A stretch of DNA of 64,000 bases. Origin: Ophiocordyceps camponoti-saundersi (nom. inval.). Lineage: Eukaryota; Ascomycota; Sordariomycetes; Hypocreales; Ophiocordycipitaceae. Shown piece after piece: positions 25,601 through 37,499 of the stretch. Within the stretch, counting starts at the first letter, position 1, and the number at the start of each line of letters is the position of its first letter. Location of the stretch: the NCBI GenBank assembly GCA_003339415.1, contig PDHQ01000003.1, positions 372,001-436,000 on the forward strand, written 5' to 3'. The notes beneath the pieces were generated by a model. The model was not told the DNA's origin and searched no databases. It worked only from the letters and a program-made list of their open reading frames with translations. The translations under genes were made by a program, and so were the position numbers.

Positions 25601-26262
25601 GCGGACTCGGCGGGTCGAGAGCCAGCGAAAGCTGCTGCGCAAGAAGATGCAGCAGTATCGGGTGCCGTTGCAGCAGCTAAAGATCAACTACTCGGTATCT
25701 ACGACGAATAAGAAGGTTTATACGGAGGAGGAAGACCGGTTCCTGCTGGTGCTCCTGGACAAGCACGGCATCGACTCGGAGGGCCTATACGATAAGATGC
25801 GCGACGACATTCGCGCGTCGCCGCTCTTCAGGTTCGACTGGTTCTTCCTCAGCCGCACGGCGACGGAACTGTCGCGTCGGTGCACGACGCTCATCACCAC
25901 TATCGTCAAGGAGTTTGAGGACATGCCGGCGAGGAGTACTAATGGTGCCAACGGGAAGACGAAGCGAGAGGCGGACGATGAGAATGATGAGGACAGCGTG
26001 CTGGGGATGGCGCCGGCCAAGAAGAAGTCGAAGAATGGGGTCAAGGTGAGTGTTGTCCGTTGCCCTTTAGCGGAAAGCTATCCCTTTACCCTTGTGGGTG
26101 TGAGCGGGTGTTAACCGGCTTTCACAGAACAAGGCTCTCGATAACGTGAAGTCGAGCAAGGCCAGCTCAACGTCGCCGTCCAGAGCGTCTAGCGTGGCGT
26201 CTACGGCCTCCAACGCCGGCGGCTCAGCCAAGGGAAAGAAGGGCAAGGCGAGGAGAAGGTGA
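22655..26262 (+). CDS. ISWI: ISWI-family chromatin-remodelling ATPase
   Basis: Model join(22655..22738,22797..22961,23020..23700,23760..26045,26128..26262), 1116 aa, all phases closing. SNF2-type ATPase with Walker A DEMGLGKT (Lys212) and Walker B DEAH (309-312, split by an intron between Glu and Ala). The second RecA lobe includes [13 protein letters not shown] and the DRAHRIGQ box (HRIGQT). HAND (about 700-806), SANT (near 857, [18 protein letters not shown]) and SLIDE (near 962, [17 protein letters not shown]) follow, then a Lys/Ser-rich tail. ISWI complexes slide and space nucleosomes. The autoinhibitory N-terminal region is present ([16 protein letters not shown]). Intron 2 (22962-23019) appears to use a GC donor: only that junction restores the conserved [13 protein letters not shown] sequence. 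Confidence 0.95.
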
Positions 26263-27024
26263 GGGAGAGCATTAGCATGGTTTTGTAGGATGTGAGGACG
26301 GCCGGGTCGGAGGATGTGGCGTTGTTCTCTTTTTTTTTCACGATGGTTTATCGGCATTCTCCCGTGCTGTTGGTTGAGCTTGTTGGGTCTGTTCTTGTCT
26401 TGGGGCTGAGGAACCGGAGATGTTGATGTGGAATTCGGAAGGAAGTGGGAATCCTTTCGGGTATGGAGTATGGTCTAAAGCTATCTCCATATACCGCCGA
26501 TGACGATGCTACGAGTGTTGGCTGGCTGAGTCTGGGATGATGGGAGGTGCCGCGTGCAGAAGAAGGGCATCATCGCCAACCCTGGAAAGGGGTTTGAAGG
26601 GGGGGAGGATCAGAAAATCACCAAAAAAAGAGGACGTCAGTTCAGGATGGGAAGTCAGCGTCGGATAAAATCAATATAGACAAAATTTCCCTTGACATAC
26701 TTGCTCTTCGTTCCGTTTTGAGATGCCGAGGGCGATTGAAGCCGAAGAAGTGACCCCTGATTTCAACCCACGACACCAAGTTCGTCATTCCCTTGTCTCT
26801 TATGTTCTTGTATTTTCATAACCTCTCTTTCAGACGAGACAATTCAATCAAAGGCTATCGTTGCAAATTTCGACAACGAAGGAAAAAAAGAAAACACTTG
26901 AGGGTTTTTTCTTCCGTCTTAGCCTTCTCTCCCTCCTCCTTTCCCTCCCCTCTTCAACCATGACCCGAACGCCATACCAATGCAAAGCAGACCGTGGGGG
27001 GATGGGAGGGTGTGAAAATCAAAG
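26263..27024. other. convergent intergenic region
   Basis: The 3' regions of ISWI and eIF3i. No coding sequence, RNA gene or clear repeat. Confidence 0.55.
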
Positions 27025-28129
27025 CTACATGCGATTTGCGCGTTCCCGCTCGACCTCGTACATGAAGTCGAAGTAGCCCTTGTCGAAGTGGTGAACGCGG
27101 ACGTAGCCGTCTTCGCCGCCGCTGGCGTAGCTCTTGCCGGTCGGGTCGGCGGCTACGGTGTTGAGGGGGCCGAAGTGGCCGCGCACACGGCCGATTTCGT
27201 CCTCGAAGATCTTGTGGTAGAAGCGGGCCTCGAACTTTCCCTGACGGGCGGCGGTTGTCGTTACGTCCATTGCGGCTTGGCCGCCGCCGAGGATGACGAA
27301 GTCCTTTTTTGGCGTGATGGTGGCGCTGTTGAGGGGCGTGTCGGCTGGGTAGTTTTTGAGGACGGTGAGGTCGCGGGCGGAGACGAGCTTTGGGAAGCAG
27401 GGGAGTGTCAGTTTAAAGTATCTGTGTGGTAATGGATGTCAAGTGGGAAGAGAAAATGAAACAAATTGGATAAACACAGACCTTGGCCGTCTTGTCTTTG
27501 CAGGCGGTGATGCAATAGGTGCGATCGGTGGACCACTGGAGGTCGAGGATGGGTTGGTTGAGCTCGTGGATGGGGACGTTGTCGAGGAGGTCGCCGGTCT
27601 TTGCGTCGTATTGGGAGATGCTGCCGTCTTCGTGGCCGGCGATGATGTACTTGCTCATGGCGGACCAGCCGGCGACGGTAGCCTTGCTCTCGTCACAGAC
27701 GATGGTGAGGAGCTTCTCATCCGTCTGCTGGGCGTCGACGTTGGGATCGATAGGGAAGACGACGATATTGCTGAGATAGCCCATCCGCTTCTCCGTCACG
27801 CCCAGCAGAAGCGTCCCATCCTCATTGAATTCGACGCGCTTGACGGCCGTAGGAAATTCCCAGACCTTGAGACAGCGACCTGACTTGATATCCCAAAGAC
27901 GAATCGTGTTATCCGCCGATCCGGAGGCGATCATGGTCGAAGTAGGGTCTACGTCAACGGTCCAGATGGCGCCTACGTGGCCATGATAGGTGCCGAGCCG
28001 CTCGCCGTTGTGGGCGAACCAGACGCATATGTGTTGGTCCTTGGCGACGGAGAAGATGAGGTCGCCGTCGAGGTTGTAGCGGATTTGCGTCAGGGCGCGC
28101 TCGTGCCCGGCGAGGAGGATCGGTCGCAT
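27025..28129 (-). CDS. TIF34: translation initiation factor eIF3 subunit i (Tif34)
   Basis: Model complement(join(27025..27387,27482..28129)), 336 aa, the usual length for eIF3i. A seven-bladed WD-repeat propeller throughout: [79 protein letters not shown] and a last blade with [25 protein letters not shown]. It is a core eIF3 subunit in the cytoplasm that binds eIF3b and eIF3g and supports scanning. The intron (27388-27481) was placed so that TAK joins LVSARDL. The C-terminus ([18 protein letters not shown]) is the conserved eIF3b-binding end. Confidence 0.96.
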
Positions 28130-28759
28130 CGCGGGCGATTTTGATGTGAAGTTGCTGGTGACTGGGACAGGGGCTTGCTGGGGGGAAGAAGGGGGGGGAG
28201 AGATAGATTGAGGCTGGATCCTCAGTGAGTACTTTGGCTGATGTCAGTGGTGAGCGGTGATGGGAGGTTTTTTTTTTGTGCCAAGTAGGTAGTTGTGCGT
28301 TCGTGGGGCTTGATTCGATAAGGACTGTGTAGATTGATTGCGTCTGACACTGTACGGATAGGCGACTTTCCTGCGAACTTCATGCGGAAGTGTGCTTCGA
28401 GATCCAAGCAAGCACAGTGTCCGAGCTCACAGCACGGCACCCTGCCTACCGCGATAGATGGGATCTCGCGTCTCTCCTCTCATTCTCTCTATCGCTCTCT
28501 CCGTCTCTCCCCCGCCGCCTCGTTCGGCGTATGAATGGCACGGCTGCACGTGTCTGCTGCCATCATCTCTCGGCATCTTCCGGCGACTAGGCCGAGACTC
28601 TCCGATCGCGGCGTCACACCACTCAACTCCTTGTATCACCACCAGCTGCTCCTTCATCGTCCTCTACAGCGGCTCCTCCGACGTCCCCTGCCTCTGGCCT
28701 TCCTACATCAACATCAGCTCTTTCACCATCGACGTCTCTTTACCCATAAATCTTTCACC
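28130..28759. other. divergent promoter region between eIF3i and C1-THF synthase
   Basis: A 630-base shared upstream region of two housekeeping genes. Multiple CTCTC and CACCACC tracts in the last 250 bases resemble a 5' leader. Nothing coding is supported. Confidence 0.5.
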
Positions 28760-31700
28760 ATGGTTGCGACGAGACTTGACGGCACCGCCATTGCGCGGCG
28801 CATCCGCGAGAACATCGCGGCTGAGATTGTTCAGAGACAGCAGAAAAACCCTCGCTACCGACCTTTTCTCAAGATTATTCAAGGTAACTATCGTGACTGC
28901 TACTCCCATCTCCCCTTGCGCATGTTGGCTTCTGTGCTTACACATCTCATAATAGTCGGCGACCGCTCTGATTCGTGTTTGTACACCTTTCCTTCAACCG
29001 TCGTTCAGGTGGCTTACTTGCAAGTGCAGCAACGTATGTGCGCATGAAGCTCAAGGCAGCTCAGGAGGTGAGCCTCCTCGGACGTACCTATTCAAAATCT
29101 CCTTGCTTATTCCCCCCACCTCTAGGCTGGCGTTGGTTGCGAGTTGCTTCCCTTCCCAGAATCCATCACTGAACTTGAGCTTCTCCATCAAATCCGACGG
29201 CTTAACCGCGACCCTGCCGTCAACGGCATACTGGTACAGCTGCCGTTGCCTAGCCACCTTTCGGAGCGCAATGTCACGTCTGCCGTAGCCGGCGACAAGG
29301 ATGTCGACGGCTTCGGCACCCAGGACATCGGCGAGCTCGCGAAGCGTGGCGGGAGCCCCGTCTTCGTTCCCTGCACCCCCAAGGGCGTCATGCACCTCCT
29401 GGCCGAGGCTGGCGTCGACGTGGCTGGCAAGTCAGCCGTCGTCCTGGGTCGAAGTAACATCGTTGGCGGCCCTGTCAGTCATCTGCTGCGGAACGCCGAC
29501 TGCACCGTTACTGTTTGCCACTCCAAGACGGCTGGGCTGCAGCGCCATCTCGCCCACGCCGACATCGTCGTCGCCGCCATCGGACGGCCCCAGTTCGTAA
29601 AGGGCGAGTGGCTCAAGGAGGGCGCCGTCGTTATCGACGTTGGCACCAACTTCGTCCCGGACGCCACTAAGAAGACGGGTCAGCGCCTCGTCGGCGACGT
29701 CGACTTCGAGTCGGCCTCCCGCGTCGCTTCTGCCATCACACCCGTCCCTGGTGGCGTCGGGCCCATGACGGTGGCCATGCTCCTGCGCAACGTAGTCGAC
29801 GCCACCGACCGCTTCTTCGAGTCGCAGAGGCGCCGTCGCCCGGTGCCTCTTCCGCTGAAGCTGAAGAGCCCCGTGCCGTCTGACAGCGCCATTTCCCGGG
29901 CACAGACGCCGAAGCTCATCACACTCGTCGCCGACGAGGTGGGCATCGCTCCACACGAGCTCGAGCCCTACGGCGCCTACAAGGCCAAAGTGGATCTCAA
30001 CCTCCTTGGCAGGCTGGGACACCGGCGCGACGGCCGCTACGTGGTAGTGACGGGCATCACACCCACGCCCCTAGGCGAGGGCAAGTCGACGACAACGATC
30101 GGCCTGGCTCAGGCCTTGGGCGCCCACCTCGGCCGGCTGACCTTTGCCAACGTGCGCCAGCCCAGCCAAGGCCCCACGTTCGGTATCAAGGGCGGCGCTG
30201 CCGGTGGCGGCTACAGCCAGGTCACGCCCATGGATGAGTTCAACCTGCACTTGACGGGTGATCTGCACGCCGTAACGGCGGCCAACAACCTGCTGGCTGC
30301 CGCGCTCGAGTCGCGCATGTTTCACGAGCAGACGCAAAAAGACGGGCCCCTGTACCGTAGACTGGTGCCGGTGAAGGACGGGGCGCGCCGCTTCACGCCG
30401 GCCATGCTGCGCCGGCTCGCTAAGCTGGGCATCGACAAGACGGACCCGGACGCGCTGACCGAGGATGAGATCCGCCGCTTCGCCCGGCTCGACGTGGACC
30501 CAGACACCATCACTTGGAGGCGAGTGCTCGACGTCAATGATCGTCACCTCCGGGGTGTTACCGTCGGCACCGCAGCGACGGAAAAGGGTCATACGCGCGA
30601 CACGGGGTTCGACATCTCCGTCGCCAGCGAGTGCATGGCAATCCTGGCCCTCAGTACCGGTCTGGCCGACATGCGCGACCGGCTGAGCCGCATGGTGGTG
30701 GCGACGTCGCGCGGCGGCGACGCCGTCACCTGCGACGACCTCGGGGCGGCCGGCGCTCTGACGGCTCTGATGCGGGACGCCATCAAGCCGAACCTGATGC
30801 AGACGCTCGAGGGGACGCCCGTCCTTGTGCACGCCGGCCCGTTCGCCAACATCAGCATCGGCCAGAGCTCTATCGTTGCGGACAGGCTGGCGCTGAAGCT
30901 CGTAGGCACCGAGTCGGACGAGGACCAGGCGGGCTTCGTCGTCACCGAGGCCGGCTTCGACTTCACCATGGGCGGCGAGCGCTTCTTCAACATCAAGTGC
31001 CGGACGTCGGGCCTGGCGCCGGACGTGGTGGTAGTGGTGGCGACGGTCCGGGCGCTCAAGGTGCACGGCGGAGGGCCGCCGATCGCTCCGGGCGCACCGC
31101 TCGACGACGTCTACAAGCGGGAGGACGTCGAGCTGGTGCGGGCTGGGTGCGTTAACCTGCGCAAGCACATCGCCAACGCGCGATCGTTTGGCGTGCCCGT
31201 CGTCGTGGCCATCAACCGGTTCGCGACGGACAGCCCGGCCGAGGTGGCGGCGGTGCGCGAAGAGGCGAAGGCGGCGGGCGCCATGGACGCCGTCTTGGCC
31301 GAACACTGGTCTCAGGGCGGCGCCGGAGCCGTCGACCTGGCCCGAGCCGTAGTGGCGGCGGCGGAGGGGAAAGACAAGCCCCGGACCGAGCTTCGACTAA
31401 CGTACGGCTTGCAGGGCAACACGGTGCTGGAGCGTATCGAGGCCATCGCCAAGGGCCTATACGGCGCCGGGGCGGTAGAGCTCAGCGAGCTGGCGCGCAC
31501 CAAGGTGGACACATACGTGAGGCAGGGCTACGGCAACTTGCCCATCTGCATCGCCAAGACGCAGTACTCGCTTTCACATGACCCGGAGCTCAAGGGGGCG
31601 CCGACAGGGTTCACGGTGCCGATTCGCGATGTACGCCTCGCCGCAGGGGCGGGCTATCTGTGAGTTGGGCCGAGGACGGGGAGACGGCGCAAGAGATGAG

Positions 31701-31828
31701 CAGCTGACGCGACGACCAGGTATGCGCTGGCAGCGGACATCCAGACGATGCCGGGATTGCCGACGGCGCCGGGCTACATGAACATTGACGTCGACTGCGA
31801 GACGGGCGAGATAGACGGTCTGTTCTGA
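28760..31828 (+). CDS. ADE3: trifunctional C1-tetrahydrofolate synthase, cytosolic
   Basis: Model join(28760..28883,28956..28976,29030..29067,29126..31659,31720..31828), 941 aa. The N-terminal third is the methylene-THF dehydrogenase/methenyl-THF cyclohydrolase: STYVRMKLKA with catalytic Lys55, QLPLP near 97, DGFGTQDIGELA, GRSNIVGGPVSHLL and PGGVGPMTVAMLL. The rest is the ATP-dependent formate-THF ligase: the P-loop TPLGEGKSTTT near 378, FGIKGGAAGGGYSQVTPM, the GGGPPIAPG segment and the C-terminal DIQTMPGLPTAPG. The enzyme interconverts one-carbon folates for purine, thymidylate and methionine synthesis. It starts MVATRLDGTAIA with no presequence, so it is the cytosolic Ade3 type, not mitochondrial Mis1. 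Exon 2 is only 21 nt; it is needed to give the conserved VGDRSDSSTYV. Confidence 0.95.
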
Positions 31829-32472
31829 AGGGAAGTCTATGACGAGGGCAAGAGGCGGCGAGGACGACGATGGCAGGGTCACCCATCACCTATGACGGCA
31901 GGCTTTCTTCGGCGACCAGGCCCCAGACGGCAGGCGAACAGGGACAAGGGGGGCGGGAGGAGGGCGACAGCAAGGGGCCGGGGCCAGCATTCCATTGGGC
32001 GTGTCTCTTGCGAATGTGACGAGGGCGGCAAAGATGTCTTGAGCATGCATGAAACGTGGGATAAGATTCGGGCGATGTTGAGAGGGAGGGCCCATGGCAA
32101 TAACCCTGTTTCACCTCCGGTCTCGTTTCTTTTTCCTCTCTCGTGCTGTCTTGCTTTCTTTTGATTCCCGCTCGTTGACGCGCAGACTGTCTGTCATACA
32201 CACACACACACTACGTACCGTACTGGTTGACCACTAACACGAGCTAGAGCCTCTTAGTCGTTGGAAGGACGCATGGGCCCCTTCGCCGGAGACGCAGGAG
32301 CCGTGATTTAGAGGATAAGGGGGCTGGGGGGAAAGATGGGGGGGAAGCAGAGGGAAGAACCGAGAGTGCCGAGGTGTTGACGAGAGACCGTGTCCTGGTG
32401 ACGGCGAAAGAGACAGACACATATACCGAGGGCCCCAGAGACACTGACCGGTATACACACGGAGACGGAGAG
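31829..32472. other. intergenic region upstream of the P450
   Basis: Tandem gene spacing of about 640 bases. A CA run at about 32199-32210 and G runs near 32323-32345. No coding sequence supported. Confidence 0.5.
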
Positions 32473-34515
32473 ATGCTGACTCTGCTGGCTATCTTGGCCG
32501 TGGCACTAGCCTTTGCCGTCTACCGCTATGTGGCGGCTCTACAGCACAGCATCGGCGAGGCCCGGCGGAGCGGGCTGCCCTACGTGGTCGTTCGTACGTG
32601 AAATTCATCCCTGACGGAGGATAAGGGGGCTGACTTGTAGGTGAAAGCCTGGCATCCGGTCGCCTGGTTGTCGCAATTATCACACGGGATATGGACGAAG
32701 GCGGTACGGCGACTCCTGCCGAGGAGCTGGTGGGAGTCATGGCTGGAGTTAGTCTCGTGTTCCTTTCATACTCGTGTGTTCAAGGACGGATCTGACGACG
32801 ACGTCGACTGCAGTCTAATGATACCCGACATGGTTTACCGTACCGGCTTCGACAACTTCAAGCGGCACGGCGATGCCTTTCTTCTCGTCTGGCCCAACGG
32901 GATGCAGCTTAAGACGGCCAACGCGGAGTTGAATCGGCAGATTACGCAGAGACGAGATCACTTCCCCAAGTGGCTGGCCTCGTACAGCATCCTGCGACAG
33001 TTCGGCGAGAACGTGGTGACGGCGGAGGGGCCGGTGTGGCGGCTCCATCGCAAGACGACGGCCGGGTGCTTCAACGAGCGCAATGCGGCGCTGGTGTTTC
33101 GCGAGGCGGTTCTGCAGACGCAGGGCATGATGCGCAACTGGCGCAGCGGTCCGTTGCGGTGCGTCGACAGGGATACGATGCGGCTGGCGCTCAATATCAT
33201 CGCCTACGTCGGCTTCGGCCTGCGTCTGCCGTGGCCGGGGCAGAAGCTGGCGACGGAAGGGCTGGATCCGAGACTAGCGCGATACGCGTCGCTGGAGCCG
33301 CCGGCGGGTCACAGGATGAGCTTCGTGGACACGATGGCCTGCGTCATGGACAATGTGGTGCTGCTGCTGCTGATGCCCAAGTGGCTGCTCCGGGCGATGC
33401 CGTTTCAGCGGACGCGGGCGGCGGCGTGCGCCTACGACGACTACATCCGTTACATGGACGAGCTCATGGCGGACAAGGAGGAGGAGGCGGAGAGGCAGAT
33501 TGAGGGCATGGATCTGATGGGCCACATGCTGCGTACGGCGTACGACGGCAAGGGACTGACGAAGGCGGAGATTTTGGGCAACGCCTTTATCATGTTCGTT
33601 GCCGGGCACGAGACGACGGCCAATGTGCTTCATTTCACCATGGTGCAGCTGGCGACGAAGCCTGCGACGCAGCGCAGGTTGCAGCGCGACATTGACCGGC
33701 TCGTCGGCGACGTGGACCCCGCCGACTGGGACTACGAGACGCTGGTCAACGGGATGGCGGCCAGCATGATAGGGGCGTGCATGAATGAGTCGCTGCGGAT
33801 CATGCCGCCGGCGACGGAGCTTCCCAAGGAGGCGACGGCGAACCAGGATCAGCCGGTGACGATGGACGGGCAGCGATATCTGGTGCCCAAGGGCGCCATC
33901 GTCGCGCTGGCCGTGGTGTCGGTTGGACTGAATCCGAGGTACTGGCCGCACGAGGAGAGCAGAGTGCGACCGGGCGAGGACGACCTGCGCGACTTTCGTC
34001 CCGAGCGTTGGCTGGAGCGACAAGCGGTGCAGCCGTCGTCGCCGTTGACGTCGTCGTTGTCGTCGTCGCCTTCGCCAACTACCCCGGAAGCGGCGGCGGC
34101 GGCGGCAGGCGACGAAGACTTGTTAGCGTCGGGCGCGACGGACACGGCTCCACAGCTTTTCCGTCCCGAACGCGGAGCTTTCATCCCGTTTAGCGACGGG
34201 GCCAGGTCGTGTCTGGGACGGAGGATCGCTCAGGTGGAGGTGCTGGCGGCGCTGGCGGTGTTGTTTCGCGAGTACAGCCTCGAGCTGGACGTGGGAGACT
34301 TTGTCGAGGACGAGGGCGAGGGCGAGGACGAGGTGGAGCGGATGTCTAGGCCGGAGAAGAGGCGCGTCTACGGCTTCGCTCAGGAGCGGAGCAGGCGGAT
34401 CCTTGCTGGGGCGAGGACCATGTTGACGCTGAAGCTGCATGGGGGACAGCACGTGCCGTTACGGATGGTGAAGAGGGGGGAAGAGAGGTTTGTGAGTTGG
34501 ATAGAGGATGAGTGA
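32473..34515 (+). CDS. cytochrome P450 monooxygenase
   Basis: Model join(32473..32589,32641..34515), 663 aa. A microsomal N-terminal anchor (MLTLLAILAVALAFAVYRYV) precedes a class II P450. I-helix AGHETT lies within FVAGHETTANVL, the K-helix ExxR is in NESLRIMPPATELP, and the heme-binding loop is FIPFSDGARSCLGRRIA with axial Cys563. Between the PERW (meander) motif and the heme loop is an unusual Ser/Thr/Ala-rich insert of about 60 residues. The PERF-region remnant FRPERGAF appears a second time after it. A possible extra 57-nt in-frame intron (32757-32813, GTGTTC...CTGCAG, with CTGAC branch) would remove a poorly conserved stretch and give 644 aa. Substrate unknown. No biosynthetic partners adjoin it. 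Confidence 0.85.
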
Positions 34516-35594
34516 TGTTGTTTTTTTTGGGGGGGGTGGTGGATTTGGTAGCGTGTATGGATATGCATATGTAGGTATTTGGTAGAAATGCTTTGATAGA
34601 GAGATGGGATGGTTTGGAGAAGATGATGAGATGAGGGAGATGGTGTTGGAGGTTGATGTCATGATGTAAGTCGGGGATCTATCCTTTGCGTCCTGATGTT
34701 AAGGAGGAACCTTTTCGAAGAAGGCTTTGTAATGCTCTGATTCATAAAGAAATCATTCGAAGATGGGCAAGCAAGAATCAATCAGACGGAAGTAAGGGCC
34801 AAATGATTTCGTCACGGTCAGCTTGTGTTGGAAGTGTGAGGGGATGAAAGCGTGGGCGATGAATGCGAATAAAGACTGGAAATGGTGTGAGGAAAGGATG
34901 GATACATATATCTAGAGTGATACGGCGTATATCTGTCTGTATTGTAAGGCGTTTATAGTATGTATCTGCATGAGAGAATACCTTATAAAGGGTTCTTGGG
35001 GGGGGAGTGAGTCTGGAAGACTGTATCTCCATCTGATTACTGGGTATCCGTAGATGATTATGAGATGCGGCTGAGGTTGATGGATGCTATTCATCTCACA
35101 GTGACCCGGTTGCCTAATTGGAGTCGATGGAATGGATGGAATGGATATGGCGCGCACCAGCCACTTGCGTGCATTCCAACAGCGTGCCTACCTACAGAGG
35201 GCTACGAGCCTACGGCCAATCCGTGCAGAGGCTACGGATTACATACACGACCTTTCACCCCGCTTATATGTACATGCATATGTACATCAGCCACAAACGC
35301 CACCCTTCTTTCTATCCGAGGGAAAGGGGGGGGGGGGGGAGGAAGAAAGAAATCAAAACATAAACAGAGAGAGAGAGAGTAAGAGAGAGAGAGAGCGATA
35401 GAGGGAGCCTCTTACAAACACACACACACACTCCCCCCTTTCCCGCTCCCACACCCGCTCTCAAACAAGCCGCTCTCAAACATCTCCCGCTCCCCCACGA
35501 GCAACGCGCGCGCGCGCACAAACACTTCTACCTACTATCCGTATTACTGTTATACGTACACCTAACTACGGATTACCTACTTACCTTTACATAG
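34516..35594. other. intergenic region left of the LINE
   Basis: Simple-sequence-rich: GGGGGG and GAGAGA tracts at 35328-35400, CACACA at about 35416-35430 and CGCGCG near 35509-35518. The leftward frames at 34380-35157 have no recognisable protein. Confidence 0.5.
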
Positions 35595-35613
35595 CACACA
35601 CCCTCTCACACAC
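35595..35613. repeat. possible left target-site duplication of the LINE
   Basis: The 19 bases CACACACCCTCTCACACAC recur exactly at 41786-41804, on the other side of the element. Being CA-rich, the match could be chance. Confidence 0.4.
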
Positions 35614-35999
35614 GACCTCACTTCCCTCCTGCATTATCCGCCCCTAGGACCCACTGTTAGTGCTAATAGCAAAGCGAGCCTAGAACGCTAATACCCCTAT
35701 TTTCCGGCCTTTAGCCCCAAACTTCGACGATAATTGCGATACCTTACTAAGGCCCCGTCGCAGCCGATAAGAGGCACGAGGTATCTTCCGCGATACTCGC
35801 TATTATCGTAGAAAACCTAGAGATAGTCCCTATTATATTACGCCCGGCGAGGGTCCTAAAGAGGGCTATAGCCGAAAGTTAAGAGCCTTAGACTTAGGGA
35901 AGTAGCTGCCGCTAGACCCTTTCCTCGTCTATCTACGCTAAGGCTATTAGCCCCGCTATTAAGGAAATACTCTCGTAAAAGGCTAAAAAAGTAAAGGTC

Positions 36000-37480
36000 C
36001 TTCGAATAGCTACCTTTACCCTTAACTAAATAATCGCCGGCTTTACTATAAGATATAAGAAAGCCTACGCTTAAGGCCTTGCCTACGCTTTTAAGGACGC
36101 TATCTACTACTATACTATTAGCTTAGGATAAACGTAATACGCTAACGCGTAAGATACGCTAGTTCCGACCGTAGAATAATAATAAACCCCCCTTATACGT
36201 ACGCGTAAGGTACGCGAGACGACCTAGGTAAGGGTAGCTAGCTTACCCCCCCCGAACCCGACCCCTAAGGCTACGCCCGCCTAGAGAAAGCCTATAATAA
36301 CTAACCTAACCGCTATAGTAAAGTCCCTTTAGACGCGCCCCGACTTACGTATCTTTCTTCGGTTCGCGGAGAACGCTACCTAAAAGGACTCTCTACCCTT
36401 CGCTATATATAAAGCTATCGCCGAAGCCTTTTAACGCCCTATTTAGGACTTCCCCTCCGCCGGCATAACGAAGATAAGCTTCTTAGTTACCGCTACTAAC
36501 GCCGCTACCTAATAGGCGGCCTTATAGAACGCGGAATAGATCCGAACCGCTCTATATTATATTAAAGTTAACGCCCCTAAGAAGTAGGTTACCTACGCCG
36601 TCCCTCGAGTCCTAATAAATATAACTAATCTCTTCGATAAGTTACCGATCCTAATCTCCGAACTTATATAAGAAGAGGTTAAGGCCTAAACGGGTCTTAA
36701 CTTAGTTAGCTACCGCCCCTCCGCCTACTAGGACTTACTAAACGAAGGGTTTGAAATAACCTAGCTTATCTCCTTTAACTAGAAAGTTAAGCTATTCTAT
36801 CTTTTCGATATTAGTTAGGCCGCTAGGGAGATTATAAAAAACTCCCCCCTAGTCTAATACTAGAAATGCTACGATTAGCACGGAGCCCGCCTTTATAACC
36901 GAAAGCCTTATTATAAAACTTACGGTAAGTAGGAGTATAATAAGTATAACTAACTTACGTAATACGCTAACTACTTTAAGCTATATATATCGATATAGGG
37001 AGCCTGCCCCGCTAGACTACGCCGTATTAATAGCACCCTCTCCCGGCTAACTAGCTAATAGAGGAAGAAGATCCGGCAGACGGGCCTAGCTGCCTTTAGA
37101 TAGGTATACGGGAAATAATTACCGGATCCGCCTAATAAGAGTAACCCCCCCTCCTCTTTTAAGGACTATAACTTAGCACCGTTAGGCCTAGAGAGTAGCG
37201 ACGCTATAGATAGCTAGTAGGCCCCTATAGCCTTATAAGCCTCCTAAGACTCTAAGACCGACTCTAATATTTAAGTCGCCGACGCCGCGCCCGACTTACC
37301 TCTAGCCCCGAAGAACCCGGAAACGCCCGTCCTACTACCTAGCTATACTTAGCTAGTAGCTAATATAGATATAAAAGAGGACGAAGGAGAACTTAGCGCC
37401 CTAGTAACCTATAAAGCTAAGACCCCTAGTAAGCTTACCTAGAAGGCCGTCTAGTAAGGGCGAGTTTAGAAGACTAAGCT
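36000..37480 (+). pseudogene. RIP-destroyed LINE ORF1 (Gag-like, zinc knuckles)
   Basis: In the frame of position 36867 a relic reads KCYD-stop-HGARLYNRKPYYKTYGK and continues to GACPARLRRI. Tyr codons (TAC, TAT) stand where CCHC zinc-knuckle cysteines are expected, which is what RIP of TGC/TGT yields. Many TAG/TAA codons interrupt it. Limits are approximate. Confidence 0.6.
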
Positions 37481-37499
37481 AGCTAAGGCTACTTATAAT

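Noticed and set aside
30071..31306. 411-aa open frame antisense to C1-THF synthase
   Set aside because: High G/C at third positions produces long antisense frames; its protein is His/Arg/Val-rich without a domain, while the plus strand carries all catalytic motifs.
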